The position numbers and the translations under genes were made by a program. This document shows positions 1-5,362 of a stretch of DNA of 7,053 bases, piece by piece (position 1 is the stretch's first letter; every line of letters begins with the position of its first letter). The DNA comes from Lachnospiraceae bacterium. Lineage in GTDB: Bacteria > Bacillota > Clostridia > Lachnospirales > Lachnospiraceae. Under the pieces are notes generated by a model, which worked only from the letters and a program-made list of their open reading frames with translations, was not told the origin of the DNA and searched no databases. The DNA is taken from NCBI GenBank assembly GCA_024695225.1, contig JAILIO010000208.1, positions 1-7,053 of the forward strand, given 5' to 3'.

Positions 1-223
1 AAAGACCATAAGGGACAGATTCGGGGAGGACAGGATACTGACCTGCGGAAATAAGGTCCTGGACCGGGGAGATTCCTCAGGTATAAAGGCAGCGGCGGTG
101 GATCTGCTGTGCCTTTCCATGGGACGGGAGATATACGGATCCTCCGGCAGTTCCTTTGCAGACACTGCTGCCCATCTGGGAAATATAAATTGCACCACTC
201 TGAAAGTTCAAAAACCGGGTTGA
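1..223 (+). CDS. C-terminal end of a glycosyltransferase, fucosyltransferase-like (partial, 5' end outside window)
   Basis: An open frame enters from the left edge (first full codon at 2) and ends at TGA 221-223, giving 73 visible residues. The readable segment runs RILTCGNKVLDRGDSSG, then KAAAVDLLCLSMGREIYGSS, then GSSFADTAAHLGN. A helix with an acidic residue (AVDLLCLS), followed by a strand and a GS-x-SSF-x-x-x-A motif, is typical of the nucleotide-sugar-binding C-terminal half of GT-B enzymes related to fucosyltransferases (GT11/GT23/NodZ-like). That places it with the other glycan genes here. The N-terminal domain and catalytic region are outside the window, so the sugar and acceptor cannot be named. 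It has no start in the window and was read directly from the sequence. It converges on the aldolase gene, with 68 bases between the stops. That it is coding is fairly sure; the family is moderate. Confidence 0.6.
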   Translation, partial: KTIRDRFGEDRILTCGNKVLDRGDSSGIKAAAVDLLCLSMGREIYGSSGSSFADTAAHLGNINCTTLKVQKPG

Positions 224-281
224 AACCCGTGCTGTAAGGGCTTTGGAAGAGACTTGGGAAATATAGAAAACACGGGTTTTA
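221..281. repeat. Inverted repeats in the convergent junction, possible weak bidirectional terminator
   Basis: AAACCCGTG (223-231) is the exact reverse complement of CACGGGTTT (271-279); with a G-T and a T-A pair added outside, the arms reach 11 bp around a 39-base loop. A competing short hairpin, CGGGT (216-220) / ACCCG (225-229) with a 4-base loop, contains the stop codon of the upstream gene. The location between two convergent stops fits a shared terminator. The loop is long and only a short T run follows on either strand, so termination is an inference of low confidence. Confidence 0.3.
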
Positions 282-291
282 TAACAACGTT

Positions 292-1335
292 TTAATACTG
301 GCCATGGCCGAAATATCCGTTGAAATCAGTTATCACCAGGCTTTCTTCATCCTGGGGCAGGGTTTTTGCCATCTCTTCAAGCTTATCCGCATCCATTTTG
401 ATCCGGCTGTAGTCGGAGTACATATCTATCAGGGAGAGGGGGTTCACCCCGTATTCTCCGGAGACTTTCCTGACGGAACCCAAAAATCCCGTGTGCATGC
501 CGGAAACACCGCACATGGTGTCGATGCTGTTATATCTGTGGCAGAGAGGGTAGACGTATTTCTTCCCCAGATTCAGAAGCTTTATCAGATCCACATCCAG
601 GTCGTATCCCATTTTTTTTGCATTTATGCACATCATTTCCAGAGGGGCGTTTCCGGAACTGCGGCCTATCCCCTGGAGTGTGCAGTCGATGAATTCAAAA
701 CCCTGTTCGATGGCAGTAAATGAATTCCAGAGAACCAGCCCCAGGTTGTCGTGCCCGTGAAAACCCAGTTTTACATCGGTTACCTTGCGGATAGCTTCGT
801 AACAGCGTTTTATGTCATCCGGGAGCATACATCCTGCGGAATCCACTATGTATACGCATTCCGCCCCGAAACTCTCGGCCTCCGCCACCTTGTCTGCCAG
901 TTCTTCAGGCTTGAGAGCGTAGGATTTCATCAGATTGGCCATGGGTATTATCCCCAGATCTCTGGCCTTCTTTATGTAGGGCTCAGAATTCTTCACATCC
1001 GTGACATTGGTCCCGAATCTGAGGAACCCTGCGCCGTAAGACGCAGCCTTCTCCACATCTTCGAGCTTTGCTATTCCCGGAATGCAGAAAGTGCCGTATT
1101 TGGCCTTCTTGAGAGACTTTCTGGCTGTGTCCAGGTATTCTTCGTCCGTGTGAAGGGCGATGCCGTTTTCCGGGGAACTGGCCCCCAGACCCATTCCGTG
1201 CCCAATCTCTATATATTCAAACCCCAGGTCTTCGATGCCGGTGGTTATCAGTCTCTGCTGGGAAAGGGAAAACTGAAAGTTTACGGCGTAACTGCCGTCC
1301 CTCATGGTGACATCCATTATGGTGAATCTGTTCAT
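292..1335 (-). CDS. DmpG/BphI-like class II pyruvate aldolase (HMGL-like TIM barrel), catalytic residues altered
   Basis: A 347-residue protein matching the 4-hydroxy-2-oxovalerate aldolase family (DRE-TIM metallolyases) over its full length. Such enzymes reversibly join pyruvate enolate to an aldehyde using a divalent metal. Visible landmarks are DVTMRDG (8-14, Arg12 and metal ligand Asp13), GHGMGLGASS (45-54), VDSAG (164-168), HGHDNLGL (193-200, metal ligands His193 and His195), GIGRSSGNAPLE (222-233), and a C-terminal DmpG-type communication domain (about 265-330, with GMHTGFLGS and YGVNPLSLID). Compared with DmpG, the His of RDGxHA is Tyr16 and the Tyr of GVYSSFL is His281, so the two catalytic residues look exchanged. 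The acylating aldehyde dehydrogenase that normally channels with this enzyme is not adjacent. The gene is last in a three-gene operon: its ATG overlaps the stop of the reductase (ATGA, 1332-1335), with GAGG (1346-1349) as ribosome site. Fold is certain; substrate is unknown and probably not the catechol-pathway one. Confidence 0.88.
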   Translation of the reverse strand: MNRFTIMDVTMRDGSYAVNFQFSLSQQRLITTGIEDLGFEYIEIGHGMGLGASSPENGIALHTDEEYLDTARKSLKKAKYGTFCIPGIAKLEDVEKAASYGAGFLRFGTNVTDVKNSEPYIKKARDLGIIPMANLMKSYALKPEELADKVAEAESFGAECVYIVDSAGCMLPDDIKRCYEAIRKVTDVKLGFHGHDNLGLVLWNSFTAIEQGFEFIDCTLQGIGRSSGNAPLEMMCINAKKMGYDLDVDLIKLLNLGKKYVYPLCHRYNSIDTMCGVSGMHTGFLGSVRKVSGEYGVNPLSLIDMYSDYSRIKMDADKLEEMAKTLPQDEESLVITDFNGYFGHGQY

Positions 1336-2141
1336 ATCATTTTATCCTCTGTGAGACTGCCCAAAAGGGAGATGGTGCCCTCCGTCATATAGCCGGGGAT
1401 ACCGGCGCTTTTTGCAGTTTCCAGGCATTCCTCGGTCTCTGCTTTCATCCTCACACAGTGTTCCTTCATGCCCCGGATCTGCTTTGGCATATAATCCATG
1501 AACTTATTTGTATCCCATGAGACTGCTATTGAGTCAAATACCTCGTCGTACACCCCGAGGTTCCGGCTCACGTCTTCTGTTTCGATCGCAAGGGCGATGA
1601 TGCCTTTCAGGAATATGCTCCTGCACAACTTGACCAGGGCGGCTCTTCCGGGTTCATCACCTGCGGTGGAAACATCCATATTGTATGAGGTCATGATCTT
1701 CCTGAAGTCTTCCGCTGCGCTGCCGCTGGCCAGAAGGGGAGTCTTGTGGAGGATCTTCCTCACGGCGTCCATTATGGATACATCCGCAAACCTGCCCCCG
1801 GCATCCTCTACAGCCTTTGCGTTTTTCTTTTTCTGCTCGGGAGTCGCGGAACACATATCGGCGTATATGGCGCCTTTTCTGACCCCCAGGGAGACGATCT
1901 GTGAGAAAACTTCATCATCGGCGCTGCAGGGCACAGTCACGCAGACCACCTCACAGACGTCCAAAAGCTCCCTCAGTTCTTTGACCACGGCGTATTTTTC
2001 GCTGTTGCCAAGTTCTGCAGCCCTGTCGGAAGTCTTTTTGTGATCTCTTCCGTATATGACTATGTCAGCGCCTTCTTCCGTAACAAGGCCCCGGCATAAG
2101 CCTGATGCTGCGTCTCCGTATCCTATAAAACCGATCTTCAA
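1332..2141 (-). CDS. NAD(P)-dependent reductase, beta-hydroxyacid dehydrogenase / 6-phosphogluconate dehydrogenase-like with DUF1932 C-terminal domain
   Basis: A 269-residue protein. The N-terminal Rossmann domain opens with GFIGYGDAASG (4-14), a glycine-rich dinucleotide loop characteristic of the DUF1932 subgroup, and continues with VVCVTVP (65-71) and YADMCSATPEQ (93-103). Residues 120-127 (DVSIMDAV) occupy the place of the substrate loop DxxVxG of beta-hydroxyacid dehydrogenases. The helical C-terminal domain carries AALVKLCRSIFLKG (167-180), where Lys171 is the likely equivalent of the catalytic lysine. Known relatives oxidise beta-hydroxy acids or run the reverse reduction; here the neighbouring aldolase suggests reduction of an oxo acid (inference). 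The start is TTG at 2141, chosen because a strong GGGAGG sits 7 bases upstream and the glycine-rich motif begins four residues in. The 90-base gap from the ATP-grasp gene holds only a weak hairpin; the 3' end overlaps the aldolase start. Confidence 0.85.
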   Translation of the reverse strand: MKIGFIGYGDAASGLCRGLVTEEGADIVIYGRDHKKTSDRAAELGNSEKYAVVKELRELLDVCEVVCVTVPCSADDEVFSQIVSLGVRKGAIYADMCSATPEQKKKNAKAVEDAGGRFADVSIMDAVRKILHKTPLLASGSAAEDFRKIMTSYNMDVSTAGDEPGRAALVKLCRSIFLKGIIALAIETEDVSRNLGVYDEVFDSIAVSWDTNKFMDYMPKQIRGMKEHCVRMKAETEECLETAKSAGIPGYMTEGTISLLGSLTEDKMI

Positions 2142-2231
2142 GTCGTATCCTCCCTTGCGCTGTCTCTGTGATGTCTTGTATCTGCATGATGTCCGGTCTT
2201 TGATACCGGCGTAAATAAGTGCCTTTCGCTG
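2142..2231 (-). other. 90-base spacer between ATP-grasp and reductase genes with a weak hairpin
   Basis: The spacer contains CCGGT (2193-2197) and ACCGG (2205-2209) around a 7-base loop, a 5-bp stem with no T run, so it is not a convincing terminator. It may be a processing or attenuation element, or chance. I see no promoter that would clearly separate the reductase and aldolase from the ATP-grasp gene. Confidence 0.3.
2149..2154 (-). promoter_or_regulatory. Ribosome binding site that fixes the TTG start of the reductase
   Basis: On the - strand the sequence AAGGGAGGATACGACTTG places GGGAGG 7 bases before TTG (2139-2141). No ATG or GTG in frame offers a comparable site, and the dinucleotide-binding motif follows immediately, so translation very probably starts at this TTG. 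Confidence 0.75.
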
Positions 2232-3485
2232 TCAGATGCTCTCGGGATCAAGCCCCTTTAACATCATATCATTTCCCTTATCGTCATAAGCAATGACATG
2301 TTCCTGCAGGTCTTTTATGACTGTCTTCATCTCTTCCCTGGAATCTGCAAAGAGATGCATCCTGGCAAAATTCTGCTGGGCGGTGCCCGGCCTGTCTATG
2401 ACTGTCCCGGGACCGTGCTCCTGAGTGATGTTAAGCACATGGGGATCACAGGCTGCGTAGTCCATTCCTTCTATCCGCCCTATGGTTCCGGGCCTTACCG
2501 AGAAGGTGAGGTTGCAGCCGCATCTTCCGGAAAAACTGTGGTCACATAAGGTGTACAGGGGGCTGTCCCCCATGCTTCCTGAAAGCGCAAGGTTTACAAG
2601 GGCTCCTAATATATCCAGCCCGTAGAAATGCTTTGACAGCATGTATTCCTGTCCTCCGGTGATCCTGAGGGCAGGGTCGTAGAACATGATCTTATTGTCC
2701 CTGACAAAACCCTGGATGTTAAGGATCCCGTTTCTGAAACCTATGGAATCAAAAAGCCTGAGCATTTTTTCATGGACCGCATCAAAGTAAAGATCTGTGT
2801 GGACCGATGGGTAGACTATGCCGGATGTTATGCTGCCAAGCCCCTTTTGCTCTTTATTTACATATCTGTCCCCTGTGAAGGTTACCGCTGCGTTGCCGTC
2901 CTGCAGGAAATAACCCACGTAGAAGTCATCGCAGTCCATCACTTCTTCTATCAGTACAGTGTCTGATCTTGAGAAGGAACGGGCTTTTTCTATGGCGGTC
3001 TCAAGGCTCTCCCGGTCATCTGCGATATACATGCCCTTTGAACTGTTGTTGTCCACAGGCTTTACAAATAAGGGATAGCCTGAGAAACTGTCAGACTCTG
3101 CCTCTTCCCGGCTGTATTCGGGGACCGTGGGCAGGGATACCCCTTCAAGTGCCCTTTTTAACCCGGCTTTGTTGTTGAAGACCCGTACGATGTCTTTATT
3201 TACATAACAGGGGAGCGAAAGTCTTTCGCACACCTCTTCGTAGGGTGCCATTAGGATGTCTGCGCAGCCCGGCAATACGCCGTCTATCCCTTCGGAGACC
3301 GCCAGCTGACAGACAGCGTCCGTATCGAAACAATCCATGAGAACAGGGTGGGAACAGACTTTTTTTGCGTGGGCGTCCTCAAAAGGGTCGGCGACATAGG
3401 TCTCTGCACCCATACTCTCCGCTCTTTCCACCATTTTTACGGTTTCACTTGTGGCGCCCAGTATCAGAAGTTTTTTTCTCATCAT
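2232..3485 (-). CDS. ATP-grasp domain ligase
   Basis: A 417-residue protein starting at ATG 3483-3485 (MMRKKLLILGATSE). ATP-grasp enzymes activate a carboxylate as acyl phosphate and join it to an amine or other nucleophile. Order of domains: N-terminal Rossmann-like pre-ATP-grasp domain (4 to about 100, KKLLILGATSE), a linker with NKAGLKRAL (105-113), then the ATP-grasp fold with YPLFVKPVDNNSSKG (137-151; Lys142 is the expected ATP-binding lysine), VLIEEVMDCDDFYVG (177-191), and the metal-site strand FYDPALRITGG (268-278). The last stretch has a two-helix tail and VIAYDDKGNDMML (397-409), usual in carbamoyl-phosphate-synthase/biotin-carboxylase-like ligases of biosynthetic clusters. In the metal site the common E-x-N-x-R pattern reads D-x-A-x-R. 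A longer reading from ATG 3548 is rejected because that ATG lies in the -35 box. First gene of the - strand operon. Substrates cannot be deduced from sequence alone. Confidence 0.88.
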   Translation of the reverse strand: MMRKKLLILGATSETVKMVERAESMGAETYVADPFEDAHAKKVCSHPVLMDCFDTDAVCQLAVSEGIDGVLPGCADILMAPYEEVCERLSLPCYVNKDIVRVFNNKAGLKRALEGVSLPTVPEYSREEAESDSFSGYPLFVKPVDNNSSKGMYIADDRESLETAIEKARSFSRSDTVLIEEVMDCDDFYVGYFLQDGNAAVTFTGDRYVNKEQKGLGSITSGIVYPSVHTDLYFDAVHEKMLRLFDSIGFRNGILNIQGFVRDNKIMFYDPALRITGGQEYMLSKHFYGLDILGALVNLALSGSMGDSPLYTLCDHSFSGRCGCNLTFSVRPGTIGRIEGMDYAACDPHVLNITQEHGPGTVIDRPGTAQQNFARMHLFADSREEMKTVIKDLQEHVIAYDDKGNDMMLKGLDPESI

Positions 3486-3489
3486 CTTT

Positions 3490-3496
3490 CCTTCCT
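3490..3496 (-). promoter_or_regulatory. Ribosome binding site for the ATP-grasp gene
   Basis: The - strand reads AGGAAGGAAAGATGATG. AGGAAGG lies 4 bases from the first ATG (3485) and 7 from the second (3482). Either ATG could be used; both support a start here rather than at the upstream ATG at 3548, which has no such site. Confidence 0.7.
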
Positions 3497-3519
3497 GAAT
3501 GAAACCTGCATTGTGAGAT

Positions 3520-3548
3520 ATCCTACTTTTGTTTACGATATTTGTCAA
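3520..3548 (-). promoter_or_regulatory. Sigma-70-type promoter for the ATP-grasp/reductase/aldolase operon
   Basis: On the - strand there is a perfect -35 box TTGACA (complement of 3543-3548), a 17-base spacer, and a -10-like TAGGAT (complement of 3520-3525). This predicts a transcript starting near 3512 with a leader of about 27 bases before ATG 3485. It also shows that the in-frame ATG at 3548 sits inside the promoter and cannot be the start. Confidence 0.65.
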
Positions 3549-3560
3549 TTGTGTTATTAT
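3532..3560 (+). promoter_or_regulatory. Probable promoter for the rightward glycan genes, overlapping the leftward promoter
   Basis: TTTACG (3532-3537), a 17-base spacer and TATTAT (3555-3560) make a plausible sigma-70-type promoter. An alternative pair is TTGTCA (3542-3547), 16 bases, TATGCT (3564-3569). Either gives a leader of roughly 50 bases before ATG 3621. Both choices overlap the opposing promoter's -35 box. Confidence 0.5.
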
Positions 3561-3605
3561 ACCTATGCTGTGCGCGTGTACAGTACTATTTTGGATTCGC
3601 GGATC

Positions 3606-3610
3606 GGAGG
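3606..3610 (+). promoter_or_regulatory. Ribosome binding site fixing the start of the DPM1-like gene
   Basis: GGAGG lies 10 bases before ATG 3621. The frame is open upstream to 3348, but that extension crosses the promoters and the start of the opposing gene, and the glycosyltransferase motifs begin only after 3621, so this start is preferred. Confidence 0.7.
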
Positions 3611-3620
3611 TTTTGCGGAT

Positions 3621-4316
3621 ATGGACAGCGAAAAGAAACTCAGCGTGGTGATACCCTGCTATAACGAGCGTGAAAATATAAAAGTTATCCTGGACAGGAT
3701 AAAGTCAGCTTATCACGGTCCCATGGAGATCATAATAGTGGACGATCATTCGACTGACGGAACCACAGAGATCCTTAAGGAGATCGAACCCACCGTGGAC
3801 AGGATCATCTACTGTGAAGAGAATCACGGCAAGGGTGCAGCCCTGAGAACGGGATTTGCGGCAGCCACGGGGGACGCCGTGATCATACAGGACGCCGACA
3901 ATGAGTACGATCCTGCGGATTATGCTGCCCTTGTGAAACCCATATTCGAGGGAAAAAACTGTGTGGTGTACGGCTCCAGGTTCCTGAATGGCAGGCGTTA
4001 TGAGAAGGCCTACAGGGAGAATGTGGCGGCAAATCATTTCCTCACCGTGTTCTCAAACCTCTTTACCCGTCAGAAGCTTACGGACATGGAGACCTGCTAC
4101 AAATGCATGAGCAGAAAAGTGGTTAAGAAACTGGTGCCTCTGCTCAAAGAGGAGCGGTTTGGCTTTGAACCTGAGATCACTGCCAGGATATCTGATCTCA
4201 GGATCAGGATAGCTGAAGTTCCCATAAGTTACGCCCCCCGGACCAGAGAAGAGGGCAAAAAGATCGGCTTTAAGGACGGGCTCCGGGCCATATACTGCAT
4301 AGTCAGGTATCACTGA
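3621..4316 (+). CDS. GT2-family glycosyltransferase, DPM1-like polyprenyl-phosphate sugar transferase
   Basis: A 231-residue GT-A enzyme. Motifs in order: LSVVIPCYNERENI (7-20), IIVDDHSTDGT (38-48, nucleotide binding), ENHGKGAALRTG (67-78), IIQDADNEYDP (88-98, containing the DxD-type metal site), YGSRF (117-121), TDMETCYK (154-161), FGFEPEITARI (180-190) and a tail ending TREEGKKIGFKDGLRAI (208-224). This set is diagnostic of the dolichyl/undecaprenyl-phosphate mannosyl/glucosyl transferase branch of GT2. Such enzymes transfer a sugar from a nucleotide donor to a polyprenyl phosphate on the cytoplasmic membrane face. There are no C-terminal membrane segments, so it resembles the short soluble-type DPM1 form. 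First gene of the rightward set, 20 bases before the next gene. The product would supply a lipid-linked sugar to a membrane glycosyltransferase such as the one encoded at the right edge (inference). The sugar cannot be told. Confidence 0.88.
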   Translation: MDSEKKLSVVIPCYNERENIKVILDRIKSAYHGPMEIIIVDDHSTDGTTEILKEIEPTVDRIIYCEENHGKGAALRTGFAAATGDAVIIQDADNEYDPADYAALVKPIFEGKNCVVYGSRFLNGRRYEKAYRENVAANHFLTVFSNLFTRQKLTDMETCYKCMSRKVVKKLVPLLKEERFGFEPEITARISDLRIRIAEVPISYAPRTREEGKKIGFKDGLRAIYCIVRYH

Positions 4317-4336
4317 CAGGGAGAGCGGGAATTTAC

Positions 4337-5362
4337 ATGAGCAAGGTATATGCCCCTGTACTGATAGTCACGCTGAACAGGGAAAAGCATCTGAAGCGTC
4401 TCATGGGATCCCTTCTCGAAAACACATATTCGGAGATGACGGATGTCTATGTCGGTCTGGATTATCCACCCTCCCCAAAGTATGAGGAAGGCTACAGGGC
4501 AGTGTGTGAGTACCTGGATACCGGGGATTTCAAAGGATTCCATTCTTTCAATGTCATAAAACGGGACTACAATCTCGGCCCCGTGAGAAATTCTGAAGAT
4601 CTGAAAAGCTTTATCGGGAAGGACCATGACAGGTGGATCATCACGGAGGACGACAACGAGTTCTCCCCTGATTTCCTCAAGTTTATGCAGGAGGGCCTGG
4701 ACATGTGTAAAGAAGATCCCTCACTCTATGCGGTGGCGGGGTATTCTTACCCCGTGGAGTGGGCCGATGACCCGGGAAACACCGTGTCTTTGGACGGCAT
4801 GTTCTCTGCCTACGGTTATGGGATACTGAAAAAGAATTATGATGAATTTAAGCGGGTAATGACCCTGGATACCTGGAAGAAGGCCATGAAAGACAGGGAA
4901 CTCCTCAAAAGGATGCAGGGCATAAACCGGCTTAATTTCAATGATTTTGTGAGTGGCGTGATGAATTACAGCCCTGTTGTCCTGGACAGTGACGGTTATC
5001 ATTTCAGGAGCTCGGATATGAGCCAGGGGATGTATCTCATGCTCACAGGGCGGAGAGTGATAATGCCAAAGCTTTCAATGGTCAGAAACTGGGGCTTTGA
5101 CGGCACGGGAGTGAACTGCGGCGGTGACAGCGAGGCAAACAGATACAGCGCCCTTCCCATAGATACGGGGCGGGATTTTGAGATCAGGCTGTGTGAGACG
5201 AAAGACAGTCACAGAAAAAACCAGGAGGCGGTGGACAGGTATTTTAAGATAAACGACAGCACCCTTTCACACACCTGGAAAATGTACCGGGCGTACCGTA
5301 TCCTGGGCAGCAGGGAACGCTACCACAGCCTTGGGAAACTGATCAGAAGGTTCAGGAAATGA
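4337..5362 (+). CDS. Glycosyltransferase with GT-A fold, resembling GT13 (GnT-I-type) enzymes
   Basis: A 341-residue protein, no signal peptide or membrane segment. The N-terminus APVLIVTLNREKHLKRLMGS (6-25) is the first strand and helix of a GT-A nucleotide-sugar domain. The metal site is WIITEDDNEFSPDFL (100-114), with Glu104-Asp105-Asp106 where eukaryotic N-acetylglucosaminyltransferase I has its EDD triad followed by APDF. The next segment, EDPSLYAVAGY (126-136), also parallels GnT-I (DPSLWCVSAW). Further marks are FSAYGYGILKK (156-166) and a late NWGFDGTGVNC (251-261), a motif I associate with bacterial members of this group. It probably adds a sugar during cytoplasmic assembly of a glycan repeat unit; transfer of GlcNAc would be a guess from the family. 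It starts at ATG 4337 after a purine-rich GGGAGAGCGGGA, and its stop overlaps the next start (ATGA, 5359-5362), so it is co-translated with the next gene. Confidence 0.8.
   Translation: MSKVYAPVLIVTLNREKHLKRLMGSLLENTYSEMTDVYVGLDYPPSPKYEEGYRAVCEYLDTGDFKGFHSFNVIKRDYNLGPVRNSEDLKSFIGKDHDRWIITEDDNEFSPDFLKFMQEGLDMCKEDPSLYAVAGYSYPVEWADDPGNTVSLDGMFSAYGYGILKKNYDEFKRVMTLDTWKKAMKDRELLKRMQGINRLNFNDFVSGVMNYSPVVLDSDGYHFRSSDMSQGMYLMLTGRRVIMPKLSMVRNWGFDGTGVNCGGDSEANRYSALPIDTGRDFEIRLCETKDSHRKNQEAVDRYFKINDSTLSHTWKMYRAYRILGSRERYHSLGKLIRRFRK

Noticed and set aside
304..1392. Open frames of 139 and 213 codons on the + strand (304-723 and 751-1392)
   Set aside because: Both lie antisense to the well-supported aldolase gene and show no recognisable domain or ribosome site; they are shadows of its codon pattern.
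1498..2043. 181-codon + strand frame antisense to the reductase
   Set aside because: Low-complexity Ser/Ala/Thr-rich product with no family resemblance, fully inside a gene with clear motifs on the other strand.
2193..2209. Hairpin between the ATP-grasp and reductase genes as a terminator
   Set aside because: Only a 5-bp stem, a 7-base loop and no T run on the transcribed strand.
3486..3548. 21-residue N-terminal extension of the ATP-grasp protein from ATG 3548
   Set aside because: This ATG lies within the TTGACA -35 box, and a good ribosome site precedes ATG 3485 where the Rossmann strand begins.
3348..3620. N-terminal extension of the DPM1-like protein back to ATG 3348
   Set aside because: It would overlap the start of the opposing ATP-grasp gene and both promoters, and it adds 91 Cys/Phe-rich residues before the first GT2 motif. 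GGAGG before ATG 3621 gives a better start.
3592..3620. Imperfect direct repeat TTCGCGGAT / TTTGCGGAT before the DPM1-like gene, considered as an operator
   Set aside because: Nine bases with one mismatch flanking the ribosome site; too short and too close to the start to call, and no third copy is seen.
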